A DNA stretch of 64,000 nucleotides from Coleofasciculus sp040219735 (GTDB lineage Bacteria; Cyanobacteriota; Cyanobacteriia; Cyanobacteriales; Coleofasciculaceae), in NCBI GenBank assembly GCA_040219735.1, contig JAVJRX010000101.1, one strand, 5' to 3'. The notes beneath the pieces are model-generated. The model was not told where the DNA came from. It saw nothing but the letters and a program-made list of their open reading frames with translations, and ran no database searches. Position 1 is the first letter of the stretch, and every line of letters begins with the position of its first letter. Of this stretch, positions 17,395 through 26,161 are shown one piece after another. A program made the translations under genes and the position numbers.

Positions 17395-17853
17395 TTACCG
17401 TTGCAGGCGAATCAGTTCATTCTGAATTTGCCGTTGTAAATCAGGGTCTAATTGGGCAGTATAAGTCATGGCGTTAAATTGAGCCATGCTGAATCCCTGG
17501 CTTTCGCCAAGTTCTTTGGCGGTGTTGCAGTAGTTGACTGCAATTCCTTGAACATCAGAAGGGAGTTCTTTGAGGGAATCGGGTTGGGTACAGGTAATAC
17601 TAGGAATCTGCTCTTGATTCATCTGTTGCTGAATTTCGCTGAAGGCAGTCTGACGGCTACCTTCTATCGCCAGAAGCGCCTTGGCGTAATTTTTGATGTC
17701 CTCTTCAGTGATGGTTTCGGCTGGCAATGGGGAGATAGAGGGACTAGCCTCTGGATTGGAGTTAGATGCACATCCAGAGAGGATGAAGGCGAGTGCGGCG
17801 ATACAACTCGTCCAGGGAATCCTATAGGTTTGCGATCGCGCCTGTATGGGCAT
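17395..17853 (-). CDS. DUF4168 lipoprotein
   Basis: A 152 aa exported protein. After a hydrophobic signal segment the lipobox LSGC (near residue 28) predicts a lipid-anchored protein. A Ser/Pro linker leads into a DUF4168 domain: ITEEDIKNYAKALLAIEGSR, then VNYCNTAKELGES and LDPDLQRQIQNEL. The function of DUF4168 is unknown. The start was set to the ATG at 17853 rather than the TTG at 17865. A DUF4168 paralogue lies directly upstream at 17981-18463, so the pair is probably a tandem duplication. Confidence 0.8.
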   Translation of the reverse strand: MPIQARSQTYRIPWTSCIAALAFILSGCASNSNPEASPSISPLPAETITEEDIKNYAKALLAIEGSRQTAFSEIQQQMNQEQIPSITCTQPDSLKELPSDVQGIAVNYCNTAKELGESQGFSMAQFNAMTYTAQLDPDLQRQIQNELIRLQR

Positions 17854-17980
17854 GGAATCCGACAAAGTAGCTTTATTTTGACAGGTGTTGACCCTTTGGA
17901 ACTCAATAAAACTCAGGGTTCGATGTTTTATCTATAGAGTTCCTTACCGAGGGTTATCATACCACAAGAGTGGTTGATCG

Positions 17981-18463
17981 TTACCTTGATTCTTGCTGTC
18001 TTTGTAATGCATCTTGAATCCGTTGTCGTAAATTACCATCTTTTTCCGCCAGACGTGTAATTTGGTTGAATCGAGAGGGGGTTAAATAATTGTTGACCAA
18101 CGCCGAAGCTTGGTTACAATAATTGTTGGCAATTGCTCGCGCCTCCTGAGACGGCAGTTGATTGATGGTTTCTGATCGATGACACTGGATATCGGGAATG
18201 TTGCCATTTACGATTTTTTTAATTTCGTTATAGGCAACTTGACGTAGGGGTTCCATCGATAAAACCGCTCGAGCGTATTTGTTGATATCATCCTCTGGAA
18301 CGGCTTGTTGAGCATGGACAGCACGGTTGAAGTCCAAGGTTAGGGACTCTCGGGCAAGTTCGGGGATGAACCCAGACAGTAAACCCAAGGTGGTTAGTGC
18401 CGTTACAATCAGTGGACGAGAGAAACGAGTCAAATGAGGGTGATTACAGTAAAACGTAATCAT
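17981..18463 (-). CDS. Secreted DUF4168 protein (paralogue)
   Basis: A 160 aa protein with an N-terminal signal-like segment (LIVTALTTLGLLSGF) and a probable cleavage site after AVHA. The DUF4168 domain follows: VPEDDINKYARAVLSMEPLR, then NNYCNQAS and DGNLRQRIQDALQ. It aligns along its length with the downstream lipoprotein, including the conserved cysteine in NYC, but lacks a lipobox. It is probably periplasmic or secreted. The function is unknown. Confidence 0.8.
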   Translation of the reverse strand: MITFYCNHPHLTRFSRPLIVTALTTLGLLSGFIPELARESLTLDFNRAVHAQQAVPEDDINKYARAVLSMEPLRQVAYNEIKKIVNGNIPDIQCHRSETINQLPSQEARAIANNYCNQASALVNNYLTPSRFNQITRLAEKDGNLRQRIQDALQRQQESR

Positions 18464-18571
18464 GACGATTGCAAATAATTAAAAGTACACAACAAAACCC
18501 ACAGTGGGCTTGTTTTTCCTGAACTATTTTAGGGGATAGAAGTTCCGCTATTTAGAGATAAGGGGGTAGCT

Positions 18572-18615
18572 GAGCTGGGGAGCTGGGGGAGCTGGGGGAG
18601 CTGGGGGAGCTGGGG
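18572..18615. repeat. Tandem 9-mer repeat GAGCTGGGG
   Basis: Five near-perfect copies of GAGCTGGG(G) lie between holA and the DUF4168 gene. Three TTCCCTA heptamers follow at about 18640-18660. This is simple-sequence expansion of a kind common in cyanobacterial spacers and not a CRISPR: there are no spacers between units. Confidence 0.85.
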
Positions 18616-18679
18616 AAGTTAACTCAAAACTCTAACCTATTCCCTATTCCCTATTCCCTGACGAATGACGAATGACAAA

Positions 18680-19660
18680 TCAACAGCAAATTTGGCACAG
18701 TTTGATCACCTGGGTTTGCAGGGTGGAGAGTTCATCAGCACCTCGTTTGAGGCTGACATCTAACTCTAGCAGGACTCGTAAAGTTGCGGTTAACTGATCT
18801 AGACTAAGGTGCTGCACCTCTTTTTTCAGGAAGTAAATACGCTTGGGGTTACCGACTTCGGCGGCGGTAGCAATGACTTTTATATCCTTTTCCCCTTGAG
18901 TGATCATTAGCTTGACCCATAACCAGGTGCGAAACTGTCCCACGAGGGTGGCGACGATTCGTAATGGGTGTTCGTTGTTGTTGATTAAGTCAGCAATGAG
19001 TCCCAAGGCTTTGGTGGTATCGCCTTTGAGAATACTCTCGGCTAGTTGTAGGCTATTGTGAGTTGTGGTGGTGACTAATGCAGCAACAGCGCGTTCATCT
19101 AAGCTAGTTGTCCCATCGCCCGCGTAAAGGCGTAACTTGTCCAGTTCGTTGGCAAGTTGACGGGTATTGTTACCCACCGCATCGGCGAGGAGTTCAGCCG
19201 CTAGGGGAGTGAGTTTAACGCCAGTGGTTTGGGCGTAGGATTTAACCTGTTGGACTAATTCCTCGGTTTTCCAGGGGGGGATTAGGGGAAATTCTCGGAT
19301 TTGGGCGTGTTCTTGTAGCAGCTTGGTGGACTTGAGTCGTTTATCAGGTCGATGATGAGTGGTGAGCAGTAATATAGATTCTGGCGGAATAGCGGGGAGA
19401 GTGCGTCCGAGTTCAGCGAGTACTTTGTCGGAACAGTTCTGGCAAACGATGGTATCGACTAACCAGACTAATCGTTTTCCCATTCCAAATGGGGGAGTCA
19501 TCGCCTGATTGAGTCCCTGAATGAGGGCGTCGGGTTGGTCTGGGGGAATTTTATCATAGTTAAAACTGAGCCAGTTAGAGTCGAGGACGGACTGGCGTAG
19601 TTCGTTTACGGCTTGATTCAGGGCAAAGTCATTATCTCCCCAATAAAGATAAATTGGCAT
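18680..19660 (-). CDS. holA: DNA polymerase III subunit delta
   Basis: HolA opens the sliding clamp as part of the clamp loader. The 326 aa protein starts MPIYLYWGDNDFALNQAV, the typical family N-terminus. It has QGLNQAMTPPFGMGKRLVW near residue 62, LLTTHHRPDKRLKSTKLL near 105, a middle domain with LLADAVGNNTRQLANELDKL near 165, and the C-terminal collar helices. The start was moved to the ATG at 19660, since the upstream extension shows no family character and would overlap the divergent gene. Its partner dnaX is in this window at 29.7 kb. Confidence 0.92.
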   Translation of the reverse strand: MPIYLYWGDNDFALNQAVNELRQSVLDSNWLSFNYDKIPPDQPDALIQGLNQAMTPPFGMGKRLVWLVDTIVCQNCSDKVLAELGRTLPAIPPESILLLTTHHRPDKRLKSTKLLQEHAQIREFPLIPPWKTEELVQQVKSYAQTTGVKLTPLAAELLADAVGNNTRQLANELDKLRLYAGDGTTSLDERAVAALVTTTTHNSLQLAESILKGDTTKALGLIADLINNNEHPLRIVATLVGQFRTWLWVKLMITQGEKDIKVIATAAEVGNPKRIYFLKKEVQHLSLDQLTATLRVLLELDVSLKRGADELSTLQTQVIKLCQICC

Positions 19661-19693
19661 AAGGACGTTTAGCGCATTCGGAGGAAATTCAAC

Positions 19694-20482
19694 GTGGATG
19701 ATACCTATCCAACCTATATCAATCGGGTGGCGAGGATGACTGTATCTGATAGTTATCACTCTCAGTTACCCAATATCCAGGAGTCACCTAAGTTTGAGCG
19801 TCTGGCTGATGGCACAACCAAGGCGGTTAATTTTCCAGGATACACGGTGATGACGCCACCATGGGAGGATGAGTCAGAGAATGAGGGGTTTTATAGCAGT
19901 TTGCAGGAGTTACAACGGATATTAGAGAAGGAATTTAAATCGAGTTTAATGCTATCGCTTCCGCCTGAGAGTTTTCATTTAACCCTAGCGGATTTAATTT
20001 GGGAGAATAGTTATCGGGATACGGTGCAGGATAATCCGGAGTTTGATCAGCAACTTCAGGAACGAATTGGGGAGAGTTTTGAGCAATATAAGGGGTTGTA
20101 TAGGAATCCCTATCCTATATGCTGGCAGTTTTTCGGCGTGATTGTCATGCCGCGTGCGATTGGGGTTTGTTTGGTGCCAAAAGATGAGGAGTCTTACAAA
20201 CGAGTGGTTGAGTTCCGGCGCTGTCTTTATCAAAATCCGGGATTGATTGGTTTGGGAGTTGAGCAGCAGTACCATTTTACGGCGCATATTACCCTAGGAT
20301 ACTTCGGGGAAATTCCAGCGCAGCTTGAGCGCGATCGCATCAGTAGTATGTTATCGGATTTGAATGAGCAATGGTTAGCTAAAGATGTTAATTCGTTTTG
20401 GGTTAAGCGGGCTCAATTGCGGAAGTTTGATAATATGACCCATTTTTATCGCGAATCGGATTTTCCGGTTGTTGAGTTTTGA
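19694..20482 (+). CDS. DUF1868 / 2H phosphoesterase-like protein
   Basis: A 262 aa protein of the DUF1868 type within the 2H phosphoesterase (2'-5' RNA ligase-like) superfamily. Two histidine motifs are visible: SFHLTLADL near residue 95 and FTAHITLGYF near 196, the H-x-T pair expected of the active site. The opening PKFERLADGTTKAVNFPGYT is characteristic. The substrate is unknown. The start used is a GTG 33 bp from the divergent holA start; the ATG at 19736 is possible. The TnpB element begins within ~95 bp downstream. Confidence 0.8.
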   Translation: MDDTYPTYINRVARMTVSDSYHSQLPNIQESPKFERLADGTTKAVNFPGYTVMTPPWEDESENEGFYSSLQELQRILEKEFKSSLMLSLPPESFHLTLADLIWENSYRDTVQDNPEFDQQLQERIGESFEQYKGLYRNPYPICWQFFGVIVMPRAIGVCLVPKDEESYKRVVEFRRCLYQNPGLIGLGVEQQYHFTAHITLGYFGEIPAQLERDRISSMLSDLNEQWLAKDVNSFWVKRAQLRKFDNMTHFYRESDFPVVEF

Positions 20483-20576
20483 GTGTCAGGATGAGATGAT
20501 AGCAAAGCCTAAAAGTTATGTGATTCCTAGACTTCAGTTTTAGTGTTTTGTCGTTGTTCACTGCTATGATCATTGT

Positions 20577-21899
20577 ATGGGTAACTTGATTGTACGCACA
20601 GATCGGTGGCTATTAGCCCCGACACCCGAACAAGTGAAGCACTTAGAGCGAACTGAGAAGATGTATCGTTCTTATGCTCGTGCCTTGATTGGTGTAGTCT
20701 TCACTCATTTCGACCAAATCATGAGTGCAGAGTCTTCCTGTGCGGCAACGGAACGACTCATTCATGCCACCAAAAACAATCCCAATCCTCGCTATCAATA
20801 CTTCGGACGGAATTTCTACAAGTTTCCGTCCTATCTGCGTCGAGCCATTATTCAAGGGGCTATCGGGCAAGTCTCTAGTTTTGTAACTTGTTATTCCCGA
20901 TGGCAACAGGGACGACGCTCAAAAACAACAGCATCACCTCCAACACTCAATGCCGTTACTAATCTGCACGTTGTTCTGTACAGAGGGCAGTGCATTCTGT
21001 TCGAGGAAGATGCCGTTCAGATTAAGGTCTACAACGGCAAGGAATGGGTTTGGGAAAAAATAGCAGTTGTCCAACGCCGAGAGCGTCACAACCTCCCTAA
21101 CTCCAAAAGTCTGTCACCTTCATTGGTGATGAATCACAAGGGAGTGTTTCTTGCTATCCCATTCGAGGTCACACCACCCAAGCTGGGAAAACCCCAGAAA
21201 GTATGTGGTGTTGACCTGGGACTGAATACAATTGCAGTAGCTTCAATCGTGAGTCCTGACGGCACTGTGACTGCACGCCGATTTTTTAATGACTGTGCAG
21301 CCGACATAGACCGAAGAGACAAGCGATTGCAGGCTATTCGCCACAAGGCTCGTTTGACCATGAGAAAAACGGGCAAACTGTGCCATCGTTTTTGCCAATC
21401 GATTTACCGCAAGGCTCACAACATCAACCGCCAAATCTGCCAGTTGGTTTCTAGGCAACTGGTGAATTGGGCAGTGGAGCATGGAGCCGAGGTTATCGTT
21501 TTGGAGAACCTCAAGGGCTGGCGACCTAAGGGCGGAAAGAGAGGCTCTAGCTTGCGTCAGAGATTTCACGGTTGGATGAAGAGTCGCTTGGCTCAACTCA
21601 TCACCGAGAAATTTGAAGAACTGGGTGGCAAGGTCGAATTTGTCTTTGCTCGTGGCACATCTAGCAATGCGTTTGATGGCTCTGGGGCTGTAAAACGTTC
21701 CAAGTCTAACTATGCATTGGCTACGTTTCGGACTGGGAAGCAGTACAACGCCGACCTTAGTGCTAGCTACAACATAGCAGCTAGGTATTGGCTTAAAACC
21801 ATTAAAGCCACTCGGAGAAATCGCAGTGGGTCTGTTCCGGGCGGAAGTTCCCGGACGGAACCGAGAATACCGGGTCTACTCTGTCATTTATGGAGCTAG
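20577..21899 (+). CDS. tnpB: Stand-alone TnpB (RuvC-like RNA-guided nuclease)
   Basis: A 440 aa TnpB with all three RuvC carboxylates: Asp213 in CGVDLGLN, Glu310 in VLENLKGW and Asp393 in NADLSASYNIAAR. The region between Glu310 and Asp393, where most TnpB proteins carry a four-cysteine zinc ribbon, reads ARGTSSNAFDGSGAV and has no CxxC pair. A cyanobacterial TnpB subgroup is like this. No TnpA lies beside it, so the element would depend on a TnpA in trans. There is no HIP1 site inside, unlike its neighbours. The frame is intact, so it is probably active or recently so. Confidence 0.92.
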   Translation: MGNLIVRTDRWLLAPTPEQVKHLERTEKMYRSYARALIGVVFTHFDQIMSAESSCAATERLIHATKNNPNPRYQYFGRNFYKFPSYLRRAIIQGAIGQVSSFVTCYSRWQQGRRSKTTASPPTLNAVTNLHVVLYRGQCILFEEDAVQIKVYNGKEWVWEKIAVVQRRERHNLPNSKSLSPSLVMNHKGVFLAIPFEVTPPKLGKPQKVCGVDLGLNTIAVASIVSPDGTVTARRFFNDCAADIDRRDKRLQAIRHKARLTMRKTGKLCHRFCQSIYRKAHNINRQICQLVSRQLVNWAVEHGAEVIVLENLKGWRPKGGKRGSSLRQRFHGWMKSRLAQLITEKFEELGGKVEFVFARGTSSNAFDGSGAVKRSKSNYALATFRTGKQYNADLSASYNIAARYWLKTIKATRRNRSGSVPGGSSRTEPRIPGLLCHLWS

Positions 21900-21942
21900 A
21901 CGCCACGCTTCTATTCGTAAGAATGAAGCGTGGAGTATTCAC
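21840..21942 (+). mobile_element. Right end and likely omega-RNA region of the TnpB element
   Basis: Just past the tnpB stop is a bulged 13-bp hairpin: CCACGCTTC at 21903-21911 with GAAGCGTGG at 21925-21933, inner stem ATTC/GAAT, loop GTAA. It is followed by GGAGTATTCAC ending at 21942. This matches the ends at 4660 and 198. TnpB guide RNAs span the end of the gene and this terminus, with the guide taken from flanking DNA past 21942 (TCAAAGAACAAGGACACGGC). The exact boundary and the left end, somewhere in 20483-20576, are inferred. Confidence 0.5.
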
Positions 21943-22002
21943 TCAAAGAACAAGGACACGGCATTGCCGTGCCCCTAAGATATCACTGATGTTTTCAAAC
22001 AC

Positions 22003-23061
22003 TTATACCATCGCCATCGCGGGTTCGTGCCAACGCCCAACGGCTTTACCAATCACCGCCATTTCTGTGACTAAGCTATCAAAGCTATCCGGTGTCAGGG
22101 ATTGGGGTCCATCGGATAATGCTTTGGCTGGATTGGGATGAACTTCAATCATTAACGAATCTGCACCGGCTGCGATTGCGGCTTTTGCCATCGTTGGCAC
22201 ATACTCAAACCAACCCGTACCGTGACTTGGGTCAATCATAATCGGCAAATGGGTGAGCGATCGCAAAACAGGTAACACTGATAAATCTAGGGTATTGCGG
22301 GCATATTTCCGGTCGAATCCTCGTATTCCCCGTTCACACAGAATCACATTAGGATTCCCAGCCGCTAAAACATACTCCGCCGCCATTAACCATTCATCAA
22401 TGGTTGCCGACATTCCCCGCTTCAACAACACCGGTTTATCCTGGGCGCCTACTTTTTTCAACAGGGAGAAATTCTGCATATTGCGGGCACCGACTTGCAC
22501 CACATCGGCGACTTCGGAAATTTTATCCACATCCGCTGTATCCATGACTTCGGTAATGATCCCCAAACCCGAAGCCTCCCGCGCGGCGGCGAGTAACTCT
22601 AAGGCGCTTTCTCCATGTCCTTGGAATGAATAGGGCGAAGTCCGAGGTTTATAAGCACCCCCCCGCAAAAATCGAGCGCCCGCCGCTTTTACCCGACGTG
22701 CTGTCTCGACAATCATCTCTTCGTTTTCTACCGAACAAGGACCTGCTACCAGCACCACCGGATGATTCTCGCCAAAGGTAACGGGTCCATCGGGTGTTGA
22801 TACCACAACTTCGCCAGCTTCCCCATTACGATACTCACGGCTTGCCCGTTTAAAGGGTTTCTCAACCCGCAGGACTTCTTCTATCCAAGGGCTAATTTCC
22901 TGAATTTGCAGGGGGTCTAAAGCCGCCGTTTCACCAACTAAACCGATAACAACCTTGTGTTTACCCACAATCGGTTCCGGAGTCAGACCCTGTTCGCTGA
23001 GTTCCTGACTAATGCGATCGATTTCGGCTTCTGGAGAGCCGACTTTCATGACTACAATCAT
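22003..23061 (-). CDS. aroF: 3-deoxy-7-phosphoheptulonate synthase (DAHP synthase)
   Basis: This enzyme condenses phosphoenolpyruvate and erythrose-4-phosphate at the entry of the shikimate pathway. The 352 aa protein is of the type I-beta kind with an N-terminal ferredoxin-like regulatory domain (residues ~1-70), then the TIM barrel. VLVAGPCSVEN, ARFLRGGAYKPRTSPYSFQG, LLKRGMSAT and MIDPSHGTG are intact motifs. The N-terminal domain suggests feedback control by an aromatic amino acid. It ends 61 bp from the TnpB right end. Confidence 0.95.
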   Translation of the reverse strand: MIVVMKVGSPEAEIDRISQELSEQGLTPEPIVGKHKVVIGLVGETAALDPLQIQEISPWIEEVLRVEKPFKRASREYRNGEAGEVVVSTPDGPVTFGENHPVVLVAGPCSVENEEMIVETARRVKAAGARFLRGGAYKPRTSPYSFQGHGESALELLAAAREASGLGIITEVMDTADVDKISEVADVVQVGARNMQNFSLLKKVGAQDKPVLLKRGMSATIDEWLMAAEYVLAAGNPNVILCERGIRGFDRKYARNTLDLSVLPVLRSLTHLPIMIDPSHGTGWFEYVPTMAKAAIAAGADSLMIEVHPNPAKALSDGPQSLTPDSFDSLVTEMAVIGKAVGRWHEPAMAMV

Positions 23062-23194
23062 AAGTTTTAAGGTTTAAGTTTTCAATTGGGGAAGTTTTAA
23101 GTTTTGAGTTTTGAGTTAACTCCCTCATCTTCCTTCCCCTGTTCCTGGAACTCCTGTCCTCCCGCGAGCCCTGGCAATCTTACCGAAAGCTGGG

Positions 23195-23671
23195 CTAACT
23201 TTTTTTAGCCTCTCTCGCCTCACGCCATGCTGATGTGAGTCGTCCTAGGTTGGTTGTGAATTCCTGCCAACCCAGTAGTGTTCCGGGGATGTCTTCTTCC
23301 CAGGATGCGGAAAGGACGCCATAGCTCAAGCCCAACACCCCTAAGCCAAAAAAGCCCATACTTACCAGAACCACAGCGACATTGGGTAATTTGATCTCCA
23401 GGTTGACCACCAGAAGATAGCTGACCACAAATGAGAGAATCCCCAACGCTGTCGGAATACCGCACAGCAACGCCATGCGGCGTACCATACGCTTACTCAC
23501 CTGATCAGGGATAGCCATCGACTCAGAACTGGAAGCCCTGGGTTTATCGGGTTTCGCTTTTGGTTTCGCCTCCGCTTTACTGGCTACAGGTTTTGCCTGT
23601 GGTTTCGACTTTTTTTTGCGCTTCTGGCTCGGCTCAAAGGGTAAAGGATTGCGGGAGGGTTGATCAGACAT
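23195..23671 (-). CDS. PAM68-family photosystem II assembly protein
   Basis: A 158 aa protein with a long Lys/Pro/Ala-rich N-terminus (residues 1-55) and two transmembrane helices (LLCGIPTALGILSFVVSYLL and VAVVLVSMGFFGLGVLGLSY). It ends in an amphipathic tail containing SASWEEDIPGTLLGW and NLGRLTSAWREAR. This is the PAM68 (DUF3464) family, which helps early photosystem II assembly in thylakoids. It is 16 bp downstream of rpsO on the same strand, an arrangement that suggests co-transcription. Confidence 0.92.
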   Translation of the reverse strand: MSDQPSRNPLPFEPSQKRKKKSKPQAKPVASKAEAKPKAKPDKPRASSSESMAIPDQVSKRMVRRMALLCGIPTALGILSFVVSYLLVVNLEIKLPNVAVVLVSMGFFGLGVLGLSYGVLSASWEEDIPGTLLGWQEFTTNLGRLTSAWREAREAKKS

Positions 23672-23687
23672 AAGCTTTAATTGGTGT

Positions 23688-23957
23688 CTAGCCGCGAATA
23701 CCTAAGCGCTTGATCAAGGCTTGGTAGTGTTCAGGATCGCTTGCACGAATATAACTGAGTAAGCGCTTGCGCTGACCAATCATCTTTAATAATCCCCGAC
23801 GGGAGGCATGATCCTTTTTATTGGCTTGTAGATGTGTACTCAAACGACTAATGCGATCGCTGAGCATAGCAACTTGCACATCTGCCGAACCCGTGTCGGT
23901 TTCATGAGTTTGATAGCTCTCAATAATTTCTTGTTTGCGTTCTTGGGTTAAAGCCAT
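23688..23957 (-). CDS. rpsO: 30S ribosomal protein S15
   Basis: S15 binds the central domain of 16S rRNA early in 30S assembly. The 89 aa protein has the standard length. It contains ETDTGSADVQVAMLSDRISR near residue 19, HLQANKKDHASRRGLLKMI and RKRLLSYIRASDPEHYQALI. It is likely the first gene of a unit with the PAM68 gene. Confidence 0.98.
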   Translation of the reverse strand: MALTQERKQEIIESYQTHETDTGSADVQVAMLSDRISRLSTHLQANKKDHASRRGLLKMIGQRKRLLSYIRASDPEHYQALIKRLGIRG

Positions 23958-24050
23958 GGATAAACGTTCGTTGGTATAATCCAGCAGTTTTTCATCTTAT
24001 CACTTTTCCGGCTTGATGGTACTCGCTCCTTGAGAAGCAAGCTACATGGT

Positions 24051-24488
24051 TCATGGTTCACGGCTTGAGCGACGAGTATCCAGCCACTGTTGGAGTATGA
24101 TTGCTGCGGCTTTGCGGTCAATCAGAGCTTTATGGCGAGAGGGCGCAAGCTTCTCGGCGTGAAGTAACTGTTCTGCTTCAACGGAGGTTAACCGCTCATC
24201 CACATATTCTACGGGTAATTGTAGGGCAGCACTCAAACGACGAGCATACTTTTGCACCTGTCGCGCCTGAAATCCCAGGGTTCCGTTCATTGAATAGGGT
24301 AGCCCAATAACTAGAACCTGAACCTCGCGTTGTTCTACGAGTTCTCCCAACTGTGATACATCCTGCTCAAAGGATGTTCGCTTGATTGTGGTTAAACCTG
24401 TAGCAATTAAACCGGTGCCATCGCATCCGGCGACACCAATGCGCTTACTACCAACATCTAAGCCTAAGGCTGAGATTTTCTGCATCAT
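24051..24488 (-). CDS. ruvX: Putative pre-16S rRNA nuclease / Holliday junction resolvase-like protein
   Basis: A RuvX (YqgF) family RNase H-fold protein, 145 aa. SALGLDVGSKRIGVAGCD opens the fold with the first Asp, VLVIGLPYSMNGTLG is the central motif, and EYVDERLTSVEAEQLL carries the conserved Asp-Glu. The end has HKALIDRKAAAIILQQWL. In bacteria it matures 16S rRNA ends. The start was set at the ATG at 24488 because the longer frame's first 19 residues are not family-like. The GNAT-type gene follows upstream by 71 bp. Confidence 0.93.
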   Translation of the reverse strand: MMQKISALGLDVGSKRIGVAGCDGTGLIATGLTTIKRTSFEQDVSQLGELVEQREVQVLVIGLPYSMNGTLGFQARQVQKYARRLSAALQLPVEYVDERLTSVEAEQLLHAEKLAPSRHKALIDRKAAAIILQQWLDTRRSSREP

Positions 24489-24559
24489 TGTGAAAAGAGT
24501 CCCTACACAAGCGCCATACCCTCTTTCCAAAGGGTGAAAACGCAAAACTCAAAACTCCC

Positions 24560-25804
24560 CTAGTCAGCATCTGTAGAATCGGCTGGAGGTTGAATATCCT
24601 TCTCCTTCGACTTCTGTTTTGACGAGGGATTGGTTCCATTGGTCTTAGAAGCCGCGTTAGGTTGTTTGGAGAGGGATTCCCACCAGGAGATACGGCTGGG
24701 GATGGGAGTACGGGCTGGCTGGAGTCCCTGAAGCACTTCTGATAACTGTAACCCCTCTAATTTCTTCGCTTCCCGGAGTTTATGCCAGACTGAACGAGAC
24801 ATGAGCAGAGTATGCTCGATTCTCTGAGCCTCTAACTGTTCCAGGTAGTCTTCTCGTTCCGGTTGATAGTCGGCTGAAGCCAGATGTAATGACTGGGCAG
24901 GATATTGTTGGCTAATCCGTGCCATTTGTGAGAATAACTCTGGATACAGGCAAGTGTAGGCAGGGTGAACGGTGAGCTGGGCTTCGTGGGATCGACTTCC
25001 ATCTCGGCAAAGGGTGAGTTGAAAATAACCAATAGCCGCTTTCCGCTGGGATTCAAACACATAAGCGTTGATTACTTCAGTGCGATTGAACCACTGCTGG
25101 AGTGTCGAGACTAGCGATCGCATAAACCCTGTTTTAAAATCCTCGATATGGCGGTCAAAAACTTGACGCACTAACGGAGGCATGGACGCTGTATCTAGCT
25201 GATACAAGAGTTGGGCATCAGCATTGCTCACGGGGAGCAAGTTGGGTAAATCGGGTTCGCGATCGGCTAGTTTAGCTAGAGTACTATCATTAATTTCCCA
25301 ATATGTCAATTGCGCTAGGGGTTGAAATCCGTTGTGCCGATACAGTGCCAGGGTATCTTTATTATGGATATTGACTTCTAGTAACCAGGTGCGGGCTTCC
25401 CAGATGGTCTCGAAGCAATGGCGCAAGAGTGCGGATCCCGTTTCGAGTTTGGCGGGTTTATTACTTGCTCGAGAAGACTGATCAGGAGTAACTAACACCT
25501 GTTCCACGCGCCAAGTACTGCGAGTCCGATTAAAGGGCGAGACTTTAATTAATCCCCGCAACTGCTGAAATTGTTCAGCCACATAGAAACAAAAATCATA
25601 CTGGCAAGGATTCGGGAACCAATTCAAAAGCATCAGCAACCCATACCAGCGTCGAACCTGCTGAAGTTTGCGAATGAAGGTTAACGAACAGCTATTACAC
25701 TCTTGCTCCGTTGCTTGAGTAGTAAGCTGCTCAATTCTCTCCAAATCGCCGTATTGAATTGGACGAATGACAGTCTTCGCGTTTTCCGGAACAGGTGAAG
25801 TCAT
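24560..25804 (-). CDS. GNAT-family N-acetyltransferase-like protein
   Basis: A 414 aa cyanobacterial protein with an N-terminal GNAT-like domain: TVIRPIQYGDLERIEQL at about 11-27, WRVEQVLVTPD near 105, then a partner-helix region and LYRHNGFQPLAQ near 165. A second alpha/beta region follows at ~200-340 with no clear catalytic motif. A Ser/Lys/Pro-rich tail ends ADSTDAD. The acceptor is unknown. The start was placed at the ATG at 25804, since the 65 extra residues upstream are low-complexity translation of spacer repeats. It is likely co-transcribed with ruvX. Confidence 0.75.
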   Translation of the reverse strand: MTSPVPENAKTVIRPIQYGDLERIEQLTTQATEQECNSCSLTFIRKLQQVRRWYGLLMLLNWFPNPCQYDFCFYVAEQFQQLRGLIKVSPFNRTRSTWRVEQVLVTPDQSSRASNKPAKLETGSALLRHCFETIWEARTWLLEVNIHNKDTLALYRHNGFQPLAQLTYWEINDSTLAKLADREPDLPNLLPVSNADAQLLYQLDTASMPPLVRQVFDRHIEDFKTGFMRSLVSTLQQWFNRTEVINAYVFESQRKAAIGYFQLTLCRDGSRSHEAQLTVHPAYTCLYPELFSQMARISQQYPAQSLHLASADYQPEREDYLEQLEAQRIEHTLLMSRSVWHKLREAKKLEGLQLSEVLQGLQPARTPIPSRISWWESLSKQPNAASKTNGTNPSSKQKSKEKDIQPPADSTDAD

Positions 25805-26161
25805 TTTGAGTAAAGATGCTAGGAAGCCAACAGCAGACAAGAGCAACTTTTTTGCCCTGTAACAAACAGTGACAAGATTAAGGTTACTGCCCTGCCAATA
25901 TATTAACGATTTTCCCGCCCTGTTCATGGGGACAAGGGAACGGGGACAAGGGAACGGGCACAAGGGAACGGGGAAAATTTCCCCCCTCACCCTCATCATT
26001 CACACAGGGGTACTAGGGACTTTTTTCGTAAACATTTGTAAACTATTAATCATTGCTGCTTGTATACCCGCAAACCACTATTGCCTTGCTGCATCTGAAT
26101 CGGAATGCTGTGTCTTGCCGCTAAGACAAGTCGGGGGTTTTCACCATTTTAGGAGTTTCTC
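25805..26161. other. Divergent spacer with tandem 14-mer repeat
   Basis: This spacer separates the GNAT gene from cruF and should hold both promoters. At 25928-25969 it has three copies of a 14-mer, GGG(G/C)ACAAGGGAAC. AGGAG at 26151-26155 is a good ribosome-binding site for cruF, with 6 bp to its ATG. No gene is visible. Confidence 0.7.

Noticed and set aside
18572..18615. Tandem GAGCTGGGG units considered as a CRISPR array
   Set aside because: Units abut without spacers and no cas genes are nearby.
21243..21596. 117-codon minus-strand frame across tnpB
   Set aside because: Antisense of an intact, motif-complete tnpB; no independent support.
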